Origin: Kitasatospora gansuensis
GTDB taxonomy: Bacteria; Actinomycetota; Actinomycetes; Streptomycetales; Streptomycetaceae
Direction of reading: 5' to 3'
NCBI RefSeq assembly: GCF_014203705.1
Contig: NZ_JACHJR010000001.1
Location: forward strand, 5,518,001 to 5,582,000
DNA length: 64,000 nt
The notes below the pieces were generated by a model, which saw only the letters and a program-made list of their open reading frames with translations, was not told where the DNA came from and did no database searches. Both the position numbers and the translations under genes were made by a program. Below are positions 1 to 8,983 of the stretch, in pieces; positions within the stretch are counted from its first letter, which is position 1, and the number at the start of each line of letters is the position of its first letter.

Positions 1-750
1 CTGGACGACGTCTACGACAGCCCGGCGCCGGCCGCCTACCCGCTCTCCAGCTACAGCTACATGGTGGTGCACACCAGCGAGACGACGAACTTCAAGCAGG
101 ACAAGGGCGCGGCGATGAGCGCCTTCGGCTACTACTTCCTCTGCGAGGGCCAGAAGAAGGTCGGCGACAACGGGTACTCGCCGCTCACCCCGCAGCTGGT
201 CACCTCCGGCTTCGACCAGCTGGCGAAGATCCCGGGCAGCGAGAAGAAGGTCTTCGACCCGGCCGCCTGCAGCAACCCGACCTTCGGCAAGGACGGCACC
301 AACCCGTACGTGGCCAGCGCCCCCAAGCCGCCCGAGTGCGACAAGAAGGGCGCGACGTCCCAGTGCGGGGGCACCGGCGCCAAGCCCACCGGCACCCAGT
401 CGGGCACCGGCGGCGCGGCCGGCGGCACGGGGACGGGCGGTGCGGCGGCCACCGGTGGCGCGGCCGGCGGACCGGGTGCGGCGGACGGTGGAACGGCGGG
501 TGCGGGAGCCGCCGGCGGGACGGGCGGCGGGGCGGCGGACGACCCCGCGCTCGGCGGCGGTGACGGCGGGGCCGCCGCCGGTGGCACCGGGCAGAGCGTG
601 AGCGCCTCCGCGATCGAGGTGGCCTCCGCGGCGGGCAGTGGGCTGCGGTACTCGCTGATGGTGATCGCCGGGCTGCTGCTCGGTGCGGTCATCGTGCTGC
701 CGCCGGTGATCGCGGGCCGGGCGGCTCGCAGGCGGGAGGGGGAGCTGTGA
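1..750 (+). CDS. PstS-like phosphate-binding protein with membrane-anchored stalk (5' truncated by window edge)
   Basis: The reading frame is open from base 1, so the gene starts upstream. The first ~95 visible residues match the C-terminal lobe of PstS-type periplasmic binding proteins as seen in actinomycetes (YPLSSYSYMVV, then FGYYFLCEGQ, GYSPL, and Cys in PAAC and PPEC). About 70 residues of almost pure Gly, Ala and Thr follow, which looks like a flexible wall-spanning stalk. Then comes one membrane segment (YSLMVIAGLLLGAVIVLPPV) and a short Arg-rich cytoplasmic tail. There is no LPxTG motif, so anchoring is by the C-terminal helix. Ordinary PstS is a lipoprotein, and this form is displayed the other way round. 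It overlaps the next gene by 4 nt, which suggests one operon. Phosphate as ligand is inferred from family only. Confidence 0.8.
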   Translation: MDDVYDSPAPAAYPLSSYSYMVVHTSETTNFKQDKGAAMSAFGYYFLCEGQKKVGDNGYSPLTPQLVTSGFDQLAKIPGSEKKVFDPAACSNPTFGKDGTNPYVASAPKPPECDKKGATSQCGGTGAKPTGTQSGTGGAAGGTGTGGAAATGGAAGGPGAADGGTAGAGAAGGTGGGAADDPALGGGDGGAAAGGTGQSVSASAIEVASAAGSGLRYSLMVIAGLLLGAVIVLPPVIAGRAARRREGEL

Positions 751-3395
751 GCCGACGGACCGTCAACAGCGGTGCCCGGCGGGCGCTGCGTACCGCGGGG
801 ATACTCACCCTGCTGCTCGCCACCGCGGCCGGCGCGGCGCTCTCGGCCGGACCGGGCGACACCCCGGTCGGGGTGGCCGCCGGGACCTCGGCGAGGCCCG
901 AGATCCCGGTCGACCCGGTCACCGGCGCGCCGGTGGGGATCGACCCGAAGAAGGCCCCCACCGGAGCCGCCGGAAAGGCGAGTACCGGTGCGAAGTCCGG
1001 TGCGCCGGTGGGTGGTTCGGCCGCGGTCCGGCCGGCCGCGAGCGCGGCGGGCCCGGGGGACACCGACCCGAAGCCGGTCACGGTCAAGGGCACCGGTGAG
1101 TTCGCCGACCTGGCGGTGACCGTCCCGCAGACCGACCACCTGGTGAACCAGGTGGTCGAGATCACCTGGAAGGGCGGCAAGCAGACCACGCCGAGCCCGC
1201 GCTCGTTCGGGCGCAACTTCCTCCAGTTCATGCAGTGCTGGGGCGACGACCCGACCGGACCTGACCGGGAGCAGTGCCAGTACGGGGCGACCAAGGGGGA
1301 CTCCCGGATCTCGGCCGGTGACTTCGTGTCCCAGCGTCAGCTCAACTTCGGCCCCGCGCTGATCGACCCGGTCGAGCCGATCAAGCAGACCAAGCCGAAC
1401 GAGAACGTCTTCGTCCCGTTCCGCTCCGCCACCGGCGCGGCTCCGGAGACCGGCGGCACCAGCTCGTTCTACAACGCGCAGACCACCAACGAGGTGCCGT
1501 TCGCCCCGACCAGGGCCGACGGCAGCGGGCAGCTCTTCTTCGAGATGCAGAGCGGTATGGAAGCCCCGGGCCTGGGCTGCGGGCAGCCGGTCAGCAAGGT
1601 GGCCGACGCACCGGTGCGTCAGTGCTGGCTGGTGATCGTGCCGCGCGGCGAACTGGACGTGGACGGCAAGGTGCCGACCAGCGGTGGCGGCAAGCTCCAG
1701 TCCACCCCGCTGTCCAGCACCAACTGGGCCAAGCGCCTGGTGGTCCCGCTCGGCTTCGAACGGGTCGGCCTGGCCTGCCCGATCGGCAGCGCCGAACGGC
1801 CCACGGACGGCAACGAGTTGATGTCCGAGGCGATGCAGCGCTGGCAGCCGGTGCTGTGCCAACAGGCCGGCGGCATCTTCAACTTCTCCCGGGCAAGCGA
1901 CGACACGGCCAGGGAGCGGCTGCAGAGCGACAACCCCGGGCTGGACTTCCTCGGCTACCCGCTGGCGGTCGAGGAGCAGACACCCGGCCGGACCCCGGTC
2001 TACGCGCCGATCGCGCTGTCCGGCCTGACCATCGCCTTCGACATCGAGAACCAGTCCTCGATCCGGGCCCCGGAGGACGTCCGCAAGCAGGAGGGGCAGC
2101 GGATGCCGGACATGAGTCTGACGCCCCGTCTGGTCGCCAAACTGGTCACCCAGAGCTACCAGTACGCGGTCAACCCGGGCGACGAGGACGTGGCAACCAC
2201 CAACCCGCTGGACCTGCTCAGCGACCCGGAGTTCCTGGAGCTGAACCCGCAGTTCAAGTACTTCTTCGGCGCCCGGGTGCCGGACCTGATGCTGCCGCTG
2301 GGCTCCAGCGACGCCGCCCAGCAGCTCTGGAAGTGGCTGCTGAACGACCCGGAGGCCAAGGCCTTCCTGAGCGGCGAGGTCCACCCGAAGTGGAAGGACC
2401 GGGTCAACCAGGCCTTCATCAGGCTCGAGACCAGCTACCCGCGCTCGAACTACCCCAAGCAGGACGACTACTGCCAGAAGTTCGACAAGTCCGAGAACCG
2501 CCCCGACTGGTGCAACTCGGAGTCGCACCCCTACCTCGCCTCGATGGGTGACGCCGCCCGGTTCGCCGCCCGCGGCGACACCACCGGCAAGTCGGTCTGG
2601 AGCGCGGACAGCATTCCGCCCTCGATGAAGAAGGACCCGCCGCAGCCGCAGGGCCTGCGGTCGCTGATGGCGCTGGCCACCACCGCCCAGGCCGCCCGGT
2701 ACGGCCTGAGCACCGCCAAACTCCGCAACGGCGTCGGCGAGTTCGTCGCCCCGACCGACACCTCGCTGCTCATCACGGCGAACGCGGCGACCCCCGCGGA
2801 CCCGGCCCGGATCGCGGTCATCCCGCCCGGCCTGCCGGTGGCCGGCGGCTACCCGCTGACCATCACCACCTTCGCCGCCACCGTCCCGTCGGCCCTCGAC
2901 GCGGCCAGCGGCAAGGCGTACGCGGGCCTGCTCAGGTACGCGGCCGACACCGGCCAGGTGCACGGGGTCGCGCTCGGCCAACTACCGGACGGGTACGTGT
3001 CGTTGCCGGAGAAGATGCGGGTCCAGCTCCGGCGGGTGGCCGACCTGGTGCAGCAGAACGCGGGCGTGCCCGAGCCGGCGCTCAGCCCGACCCCGACGCC
3101 GCGGGACGTCCCGCCCGCCACCGAGGCCGCCGTCGCCCCGCCCGGGGCCGAAGCGGTCCCGCACCAGCCGCCGGTCGACACCGCGCCCACCGCCCCGCCC
3201 GCCCCCGGTCCGACGGCCGCGCACACCCCCGTCGTGCTCACGCCCAAGCCGGTCGCCCCGGTCGCCAAGACGGCCGAGAGCGACCTGGGTTCGGCCCGCT
3301 ACCTGCTGCTCGGCGTGCTGATCGCCGGTCTGCTGGCCGGTGCCGCCGGGCTGTTCCTGCCGCGACTGCTCCGCAACCGGCGGTCCCGGCCCTGA
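747..3395 (+). CDS. Large secreted, C-terminally membrane-anchored protein of unknown function
   Basis: This is an 882-residue type I membrane protein. The GTG start overlaps the preceding stop (GTGA) and has a strong GGAGGGGG ribosome site. Residues 1-35 are a signal peptide. A Pro/Ala/Thr-rich stretch (to ~110) precedes a large extracellular domain with scattered Cys residues (QFMQCWGDD, QCQYGA, GLACPIG). A Pro-rich stalk (~770-845) leads to one membrane helix (YLLLGVLIAGLLAGAAGLFL) and an Arg-rich tail. I do not recognise the main domain with certainty. The segment PVYAPIALSGLTIAF recalls the hinge strand of PstS-like binding proteins, and the neighbours are PstS-like, so a divergent binding-protein fold is possible. 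It shares anchor topology with the upstream gene, implying a common surface assembly. Confidence 0.75.
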   Translation: MSRRTVNSGARRALRTAGILTLLLATAAGAALSAGPGDTPVGVAAGTSARPEIPVDPVTGAPVGIDPKKAPTGAAGKASTGAKSGAPVGGSAAVRPAASAAGPGDTDPKPVTVKGTGEFADLAVTVPQTDHLVNQVVEITWKGGKQTTPSPRSFGRNFLQFMQCWGDDPTGPDREQCQYGATKGDSRISAGDFVSQRQLNFGPALIDPVEPIKQTKPNENVFVPFRSATGAAPETGGTSSFYNAQTTNEVPFAPTRADGSGQLFFEMQSGMEAPGLGCGQPVSKVADAPVRQCWLVIVPRGELDVDGKVPTSGGGKLQSTPLSSTNWAKRLVVPLGFERVGLACPIGSAERPTDGNELMSEAMQRWQPVLCQQAGGIFNFSRASDDTARERLQSDNPGLDFLGYPLAVEEQTPGRTPVYAPIALSGLTIAFDIENQSSIRAPEDVRKQEGQRMPDMSLTPRLVAKLVTQSYQYAVNPGDEDVATTNPLDLLSDPEFLELNPQFKYFFGARVPDLMLPLGSSDAAQQLWKWLLNDPEAKAFLSGEVHPKWKDRVNQAFIRLETSYPRSNYPKQDDYCQKFDKSENRPDWCNSESHPYLASMGDAARFAARGDTTGKSVWSADSIPPSMKKDPPQPQGLRSLMALATTAQAARYGLSTAKLRNGVGEFVAPTDTSLLITANAATPADPARIAVIPPGLPVAGGYPLTITTFAATVPSALDAASGKAYAGLLRYAADTGQVHGVALGQLPDGYVSLPEKMRVQLRRVADLVQQNAGVPEPALSPTPTPRDVPPATEAAVAPPGAEAVPHQPPVDTAPTAPPAPGPTAAHTPVVLTPKPVAPVAKTAESDLGSARYLLLGVLIAGLLAGAAGLFLPRLLRNRRSRP

Positions 3396-3483
3396 GCGGG
3401 CCGGGGCCCGGCGGGGCTCACCAGACCACACCACCACCAGTACGTCACCACCACCCGTACCACGCCAACGCATGTGCGCCACG

Positions 3484-3505
3484 CGGCCGGAGAGCCCTCC
3501 GGCCG
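3484..3505 (+). promoter_or_regulatory. Hairpin upstream of the secreted PstS-like gene
   Basis: A 9-bp perfect stem (CGGCCGGAG / CTCCGGCCG) with a 4-nt loop lies 34 nt before the next start codon, in a 143-nt gap. It has no T-run, so it could be a processing or attenuation hairpin rather than a terminator. No promoter is obvious. Confidence 0.3.
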
Positions 3506-3538
3506 TGCCTGAGAGCTGCCCAAGAAGGACGAAGAACA

Positions 3539-4546
3539 GTGAAGAGTCTCACCAAGAGCAACCTCGCCAAGTGTGTGACCGTCGCCGCCGGCCTCGGCCT
3601 CGTGGTGGCCGGTACCGGGACCGCCCAGGCGGACCCGACCGGTGCCCCGCTCTACCGTCAGCTCGCCGGTGTCGGCTCCGACACCACCCAGGGCGTCATG
3701 AACGCGATGGCCGACGCCATCACCGGCCCCACCGGTGAGAAGCTGATCGGTTCGTACAACGCGACCGGCTCCGCGACCATCAACACCAAGGCCGCTGCCG
3801 CCTGCCAGAACCTCAACCGCCCGAACGGCTCCGGCGCGGGCCGCACCGCCCTGCTGAACGAGCTGAACAAGAACAACGGCTGCCTGGACTTCTCCCGCTC
3901 CTCCAGCCTCAACGTGACCGCCAGCACCCCGGGTCTGACCTATGTCCCGTTCGCCGTCGACGCCGTGACCTACGCGGTCGGCGCGGGCAGCGTGCTGCCG
4001 CTCGACCTCAGCACGGCCGACCTGCACGCCCTGTACACCTGTGACCCCGGCTTCGTCGGCACCGCCCCGAACTGGGACATCCGCCCGCTGCTGCCGCAGA
4101 GCGGCTCGGGCACCCGCTCGTACTGGCTGACCGTGGTCGGCATCACCGAGGGCGACCTGAGCGCCAACCGCTACCCCTGTGTCACCGACACCAAGGGCGG
4201 CAAGAAGATCGAGGAGCACGACGGCCGGGTGCTGGACAGCAAGACCCTGGTGCCGTTCTCGATCGCCCAGTACCTCGCGCAGAGCGCCAGCACCATCCCC
4301 GACATCCGCGGCGCGGCCCAGCTCGGCAACATCAACGGTGTCCCGTCGATGCTGCTGAACACCGGTGCCGCGGCCACCCGTGACGTCTACAACGTCATCC
4401 CGACCAGCAAGGTCGGCGTCAGCCCGTGGAGCGACGTCTTCGTCGGCAAGACCTCGAAGATCTGCTCGCGCGCCGACCTGATCAAGCAGTACGGCTTCGG
4501 CACCAACGACAACTGCGGTGACACCTCCCGCAACTCCGGCAACTGA
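3539..4546 (+). CDS. Secreted PstS-like substrate-binding protein
   Basis: This 335-residue protein begins at a GTG and has a Sec signal peptide ending near GTAQA (residue ~31). There is no lipobox Cys and no membrane anchor, so it should be freely secreted or bound to the locus's anchored proteins. The mature N-terminus carries VGSDTTQGVMNAMADAI, the phosphate/oxyanion-binding loop signature of actinobacterial PstS-like proteins. SGSGTRSYW later matches the second ligand-binding loop. Paired Cys residues (AACQNL with NGCLDF, YTCDP with YPCVT) suggest disulphides, fitting an extracellular site. It probably shares an operon with the Ig-repeat gene that starts 49 nt downstream. Confidence 0.8.
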   Translation: MKSLTKSNLAKCVTVAAGLGLVVAGTGTAQADPTGAPLYRQLAGVGSDTTQGVMNAMADAITGPTGEKLIGSYNATGSATINTKAAAACQNLNRPNGSGAGRTALLNELNKNNGCLDFSRSSSLNVTASTPGLTYVPFAVDAVTYAVGAGSVLPLDLSTADLHALYTCDPGFVGTAPNWDIRPLLPQSGSGTRSYWLTVVGITEGDLSANRYPCVTDTKGGKKIEEHDGRVLDSKTLVPFSIAQYLAQSASTIPDIRGAAQLGNINGVPSMLLNTGAAATRDVYNVIPTSKVGVSPWSDVFVGKTSKICSRADLIKQYGFGTNDNCGDTSRNSGN

Positions 4547-4595
4547 CCCTCCGTCAACCCTCCGCGTCTCTCTGCCTGAAAGGCACACCAGAACC

Positions 4596-6188
4596 GTGAG
4601 CATCCGTATTCCGCGCACTGTCGCAATCGGCGCCGCCACCCTCCTGGCCGCCGGCAGCATCACCATGGCCGGTACCACCGCGCACGCGGCCGAGACCGTC
4701 CCGACCGTCGGCACCCTGGCGCTCAACCCGGCGAGCGGCACCGACGAGGAACTGATCAGCCTGGTCAGCTCCGCCGCCTGCCCCGGTGGCACCAACCTGC
4801 AGGGCCTGGTCTTCGGTGCCGGCTTCCCGGCGGACGGCTTCGGTGTCACCACGAACCAGGCCCAGTCCAACTTCCCGGTCGACGCCCAGGGCCACCTGAC
4901 CGTGCCGCTGAGCGACACCATGAAGGGCTTCGCCCAGAAGAACGGCTTCTCCACCCTCGCGGGCAAGTACGAGTTCCGGCTGCGCTGCCGCGCCAAGCTC
5001 GGCACCACGTACTTCGGTGACTTCGTCGGCGCGATCAACTTCAACACCCCCACCAGCTACACCACGGTGGACACCACGCCGGTCGCGACCGCCACCACCA
5101 CCGCGCTGACCGTCACCCCGAACGGCTCCGCCACCCTCGGCGGCGACGTCACGCTGTCCGCCGCGGTCACCCCGGCCGCGCCGGGCACCGTCCAGTTCCT
5201 GGACGGCACCACCGCGCTCGGCGCCCCGGTGGCCGTGAACGCCGGCTCCGCCTCGCTGACCGTCAACACCCTGGCCCTGGGCGCGCACAACCTGTCCGCG
5301 GTCTTCACCTCGAGCTCGACCGCCTTCCTGGGCTCGACCTCGTCCGCGGTCGCCTACACCATCAGCCCCAAGGGTGCCGCCGCGACCACCACCGCGCTGG
5401 CCGTCAGCCCGGCGGGCTCCGCGGCCAAGAACACCCCGGTCGCGCTGAGTGCCACCGTGACCCCGGCCGGCACGCCCGGTGCGGTCGAGTTCCGTGACGG
5501 CGGCACGCTGCTCGGCACCCAGTCGGTGAACGCCGGCTCCGCCGCGCTGACCGTCGCCACCCTGGCGGAGGGCGACCACCTGCTGACCGCCACCTTCGTC
5601 CCGGCCGTCCCGGCCGACTTCGCGGCCTCGACCTCCCCGGTCGTGCCGTTCACCGTCACCCCGCCGGTGGTCGTCCCGAACCCGGGCGACCCGCTGCCGC
5701 CGTCGCCGGTCTTCGAGACCATCACCACCTCGGTCGCCCCCGGCGCTCTGGTGATCAGCGTGGCGGGCACCAACGTCACCCTGCCGCCGCTCACCCTGAA
5801 CGGTGACAGCACCCTGTACTCCACCACCGGTGCGATCCAGACCGTCACCGTCACGGACACCCGTGCGGGTGCGCCGGGCTGGTCGGTCAGCGGCCGGGTG
5901 GACCAGTTCGCCTCGGGCGCCAACCAGATCAACGCGCAGAACCTCGGCTGGGCCCCGAACCTGGTCTCCAAGGGTGACGGCCTCAAGATCAACCTCGGTG
6001 GCGCGATCGCTCCGGCGAACGCCGTCGCGGCCGCCGACGCCGGTGTCTTCGGCCTGAAGTCCTCCCGGACCCTGGCCACCGCGACCGGCCTCGGCACCGC
6101 CAAGCTCGGCGCCGACCTCACCCTGCTCGCCCCGACCTCCACGCTGGCCGGGACGTACCAGGGCCTGCTCACCCTGACGGCGATCTGA
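4596..6188 (+). CDS. Secreted Ig-like repeat protein
   Basis: The GTG start at 4596 (SIRIPRTVAIG) is chosen because a canonical signal peptide follows directly and ends near AHAA. The open frame extends upstream to 4518, but only into the 3' end of the preceding gene. The ~530-residue product has an N-terminal domain of ~125 residues with conserved Cys (SSAACPGG, FRLRCRAK), also present in the next gene. Two bacterial Ig-like repeats follow (LTVTPNGSATLGGDVTLSAAV and LAVSPAGSAAKNTPVALSATV units, ~90 residues each, like those of cell-surface adhesion proteins), then a C-terminal beta-rich domain (WSVSGRVDQF) with no membrane helix. Ig repeats normally serve as spacers. The lack of any anchor suggests non-covalent assembly with neighbouring products. 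Confidence 0.75.
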   Translation: MSIRIPRTVAIGAATLLAAGSITMAGTTAHAAETVPTVGTLALNPASGTDEELISLVSSAACPGGTNLQGLVFGAGFPADGFGVTTNQAQSNFPVDAQGHLTVPLSDTMKGFAQKNGFSTLAGKYEFRLRCRAKLGTTYFGDFVGAINFNTPTSYTTVDTTPVATATTTALTVTPNGSATLGGDVTLSAAVTPAAPGTVQFLDGTTALGAPVAVNAGSASLTVNTLALGAHNLSAVFTSSSTAFLGSTSSAVAYTISPKGAAATTTALAVSPAGSAAKNTPVALSATVTPAGTPGAVEFRDGGTLLGTQSVNAGSAALTVATLAEGDHLLTATFVPAVPADFAASTSPVVPFTVTPPVVVPNPGDPLPPSPVFETITTSVAPGALVISVAGTNVTLPPLTLNGDSTLYSTTGAIQTVTVTDTRAGAPGWSVSGRVDQFASGANQINAQNLGWAPNLVSKGDGLKINLGGAIAPANAVAAADAGVFGLKSSRTLATATGLGTAKLGADLTLLAPTSTLAGTYQGLLTLTAI

Positions 6189-6233
6189 CACCGGTAGTTC
6201 ACCGGGTCCCAGTGCGCCCTTAACCCGGCGGCA

Positions 6234-6273
6234 GGGCCGTCCGCGCGACACTGCGTCGAACCGCGGACGGCCC
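6234..6273 (+). terminator. Hairpin between surface-protein genes
   Basis: A 12-bp perfect stem (GGGCCGTCCGCG / CGCGGACGGCCC) with a 16-nt loop lies in the 134-nt gap after the Ig-repeat gene. It has no T-tract. It may be a partial terminator or an mRNA-stabilising end separating the abundant secreted products from the membrane products downstream. Confidence 0.45.
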
Positions 6274-6322
6274 GGCCGCCGGTGCCCAACTCCCGTACCC
6301 GCAAGCAAGGATGACGCCGCCG

Positions 6323-8008
6323 ATGCGCCGATGGTTCCTACTGCCCCTGCTGGTCGTCGCGCTGCTGACGACCGGTGGTACGGCGTACGCCGACGACCCG
6401 CCGGCCGCTCCGGCGGCACCCGCCGCGCAGACCTTCGGGATCCAGCCGTCGGGCGCCACCGAGCCGGACGCCCGGGGGACCTTCTCCTACGCGGCCACGC
6501 CCGGCGCGCTGGTCAAGGACCACGTCGCGGTCTGGAACTACAGCGAGCAGCCGCTCACCGTGCGGCTCTACCCCGCCGACGCCTTCAACACCGACAGCGG
6601 CGGCTACGACGTCCTGCCCGACGGCAAACCCTCGACCCAGGCCGGGAGTTGGATCCGGACCGCGGTCGACACGGTGACCCTGCCGGGGCGCAGCCGGCAG
6701 ATCGTCCCGTTCACCCTGGCCGTCCCGGCGCAGGCCGCGCCCGGCGACCACGCGGCCGGCATCGTGGTCGCGGTCCGGGCCGAGAGCAAGGATGCCAAGG
6801 GCAACGCGGTCACGGTCGACCAACGGGTCGGCTCCCGGGTGAACATCCGGGTCTCCGGCGACCTGAAGGCCGAGCTCAAGGTGGAGAACGCCAAGGCGGT
6901 CTACCACCCGAGCCTGAACCCGCTGGAGACCGGCCGGACCACGGTCAGCTACACCGTCCGCAACACCGGCAACATCCGGCTCGGCGGCAAGCAGGCGGTC
7001 CGGGTCACCAACGTGTTCGGCTCGATCGCCACCGGCAACGCCCCCGCCGACCTGCAGGAGTTGCTGCCCGGCAACGCGGTCAACTACCGCTTCGACGTCG
7101 CCGGGGTCTACCCGACACTGTGGGGCACCGCCGGGATCACCATCGACCCGCTGCCGGTGGCCGGGGACAAGGACCCGAAGCTGGTCAGTGACGTCTCCAA
7201 GCACCGCTTCGCCCTGATCCCCTGGAGCACGCTGGCGGCGCTGCTGCTGCTCGCCCTGCTGACCGGCCGCTGGTGGCTGGCCAGGCGCCGCCGTCGCCGG
7301 CTCCCCGGAGCGGGCGCCAAGCCGCCGGTGCTGCCCGCCCCGGTGGCCGCCATCGCGCTGCTGGCCTTCCTGATGCTTGGTCAACTCCCGTACGCACCAA
7401 GGGCATCCGCCGCCGAGCCGGTCGGCACACTGACCTTCGACTATCCGAAGGGCCACGACGACGACGCGATAGACCTGCTCAGCTCCGGCCCCTGCCCCGA
7501 CCCGGCCAACTATCTGGCGGTGCGGATCACCGGTGCCGGATTCCCGGCCGAGGGCGCGCCGCTGACCGGGACGGTGGCCGCCTCGGTCTACCGGACCGCA
7601 CCCAACGGCGGCTTCATCCTGCCGCTGGCCAACACCCTCAAGGTGGTGGCCACCCAGGCGGGTTCGGGTCCGCTCAAGGGTGACTACACGATCACCGCCA
7701 GCTGCCGGCACAAGGTCAAGCCCGCCTCGGTCAAGGACTTCACCGCCGTCCTCACCTTCACCGACCCGACCAACTGGACCACCGCCGCGGTGGCCCCCGC
7801 GGGCATGCTGCACCAGGCCGTCTCCGCCGACCCGGTGCCCACCCAGGCCGCCGGCGCCAGGCCCGCCGCTGCCTCGGCCGCCGACTCCGGGGTGCCGCTG
7901 TACTCCTGGATCGCCGTCAGCGCCGGACTGCTGCTGACCGGCTGGCTGACCGTGCCGTACGTCCGCCGGATCCGGGCCCGCCGGACGGCCGAGGAGGCTG
8001 CCGAATGA
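6323..8008 (+). CDS. DUF916-like membrane protein fused to a second exodomain
   Basis: Start ATG 6323 is preferred over 6311 because the AAGG site then sits ~10 nt upstream. The ~561-residue protein has a signal peptide, then a domain (FGIQPSGATEPDARGTFSY, HVAVWNYSEQPLTVRLYPAD, DHAAGIVVAV) matching the DUF916/WxL-protein peptidoglycan-binding type. A membrane helix (LAALLLLALLTGRWW) and a basic cytoplasmic loop follow. A second hydrophobic segment (~355-378) leads into a second exodomain (VGTLTFDYPKGHDDD, SSGPCPD, ITASCRHK) homologous to the N-terminus of the preceding protein. The last helix (WIAVSAGLLLTGWLTV) anchors the C-terminus. The middle segment looks like a former signal peptide, so this appears to be a fusion of two exported proteins. 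Confidence 0.75.
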   Translation: MRRWFLLPLLVVALLTTGGTAYADDPPAAPAAPAAQTFGIQPSGATEPDARGTFSYAATPGALVKDHVAVWNYSEQPLTVRLYPADAFNTDSGGYDVLPDGKPSTQAGSWIRTAVDTVTLPGRSRQIVPFTLAVPAQAAPGDHAAGIVVAVRAESKDAKGNAVTVDQRVGSRVNIRVSGDLKAELKVENAKAVYHPSLNPLETGRTTVSYTVRNTGNIRLGGKQAVRVTNVFGSIATGNAPADLQELLPGNAVNYRFDVAGVYPTLWGTAGITIDPLPVAGDKDPKLVSDVSKHRFALIPWSTLAALLLLALLTGRWWLARRRRRRLPGAGAKPPVLPAPVAAIALLAFLMLGQLPYAPRASAAEPVGTLTFDYPKGHDDDAIDLLSSGPCPDPANYLAVRITGAGFPAEGAPLTGTVAASVYRTAPNGGFILPLANTLKVVATQAGSGPLKGDYTITASCRHKVKPASVKDFTAVLTFTDPTNWTTAAVAPAGMLHQAVSADPVPTQAAGARPAAASAADSGVPLYSWIAVSAGLLLTGWLTVPYVRRIRARRTAEEAAE

Positions 8009-8946
8009 CCGCCGTCATGGCCGACGCCCCGGTCGGGACCCACACCGAGCCCCCCGTGCCGCCCGCCGCGCCCGCGGCCTCCCCGGTACGCCGACTCCGG
8101 CCGGACGGACCGCAGTTGGCCGGTGCCGCGCTGGCCATCCTGGCCGGACTGCTGTTCGGCCTGCTGTTCGACTTCGGCCCGCTCGGCGGGCTGCGCCACC
8201 TGCGCGACCACCAGAGCGGCTACGCCGAGTTGCGGCTCTCGCTGGCTCAGGGGACGGCGCCGATCGGCCAGTTGGACGCTGACGGCAAGCCGGTCCAACT
8301 GGGCACCCCGGTGGCCCTGTTGGAGATCCCGCAGCTCGGCCTGCGCGAGGTGATCCGGGAGGGCAGCACCGGTGAGGTGCTGGCGGCCGGTCCCGGCCAC
8401 CGGCGGGACACCGCGATGCCGGGCCAGGCCGGGTCCAGCGTGCTGCTCGGCCGGCAGGCCGGGTTCGGCGGCCCGTTCGGCAGCATCGGCCAGCTGCGGA
8501 CGGGGGAGACCTTCACCGTCACCACCGGCCAGGGCAGGCACACCTTCCGGGTGGTCACCGTCCGCCGGGCGGGCGACCCGGTGCCGCCCGCGCTCAAGAA
8601 GGGCGCGGGCCGGGTGGTGCTGGTCACCGCGGACGGCCCGCTGTACGCGCCGTCCGGTGTGCTGCTGGTGGACGCCGACCTGACCACCGAGGTCCAGGAG
8701 GCCAACGCCAGGCCGCTCACCACCGCCGCGCTGCCCGCCGCCGAGAAGGCGCTCGGCACCGAGGACGCCGCCTGGGTGCCACTGGTGCTCTGGGGCGAGG
8801 CCCTGCTGCTGGCCGCCGTCGGGCTGGCCCTGGCCTGGTCGCGCTGGGGCCGCCAGCAGAGCTGGATCGTCGGCGTACCGGTGCTGAGCGCGCTCGGCCT
8901 GGCGGTCGCCGACCAGGTCGCCCGCCTGCTGCCCAACCTGATCTGA
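8005..8946 (+). CDS. Sortase-fold membrane protein lacking the catalytic triad (pseudo-sortase)
   Basis: The start overlaps the preceding stop by 4 nt. Of 313 residues, one N-terminal helix (~40-58) precedes a domain that follows class E/F sortases along its length: LLEIPQLGL, EGSTGEVL, AGPGHRRDTAMPGQ, PFGSIGQLRTGETFTV, VVLVTADGPLY and a final strand LLVDADL. In active sortases the segment before PF reads AGH with the catalytic His. Here it is LGRQ. The TLxTC strand ends with Ala instead of the catalytic Cys (VTADGP), and the closing strand has no catalytic Arg (APSGVLLV). Two C-terminal membrane helices are added. Transpeptidation is therefore not expected. A scaffold or chaperone role for the anchored neighbours is inference. 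Confidence 0.8.
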   Translation: MTAVMADAPVGTHTEPPVPPAAPAASPVRRLRPDGPQLAGAALAILAGLLFGLLFDFGPLGGLRHLRDHQSGYAELRLSLAQGTAPIGQLDADGKPVQLGTPVALLEIPQLGLREVIREGSTGEVLAAGPGHRRDTAMPGQAGSSVLLGRQAGFGGPFGSIGQLRTGETFTVTTGQGRHTFRVVTVRRAGDPVPPALKKGAGRVVLVTADGPLYAPSGVLLVDADLTTEVQEANARPLTTAALPAAEKALGTEDAAWVPLVLWGEALLLAAVGLALAWSRWGRQQSWIVGVPVLSALGLAVADQVARLLPNLI

Positions 8947-8983
8947 CTCCCTGTCACCACGTACCGAGAGAGGGGCCCGTACC

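Noticed and set aside
392..580. Apparent tandem GGCGGN repeats that look like a minisatellite
   Set aside because: They encode the Gly/Ala stalk of the first gene in frame, with variable third positions. This is coding low complexity rather than a separate repeat feature.
132..2981. 949-codon open frame on the minus strand across the first two genes
   Set aside because: It is antisense to two frames with signal peptides and anchors. Its composition (Arg/Gly/Val/His-rich) is the shadow of GC-rich codons, and no family resemblance is seen.
4518..4595. Longer start for the Ig-repeat protein
   Set aside because: The extra 26 codons overlap the end of the preceding gene and would place the signal peptide internally. 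GTG 4596 gives a proper signal peptide.
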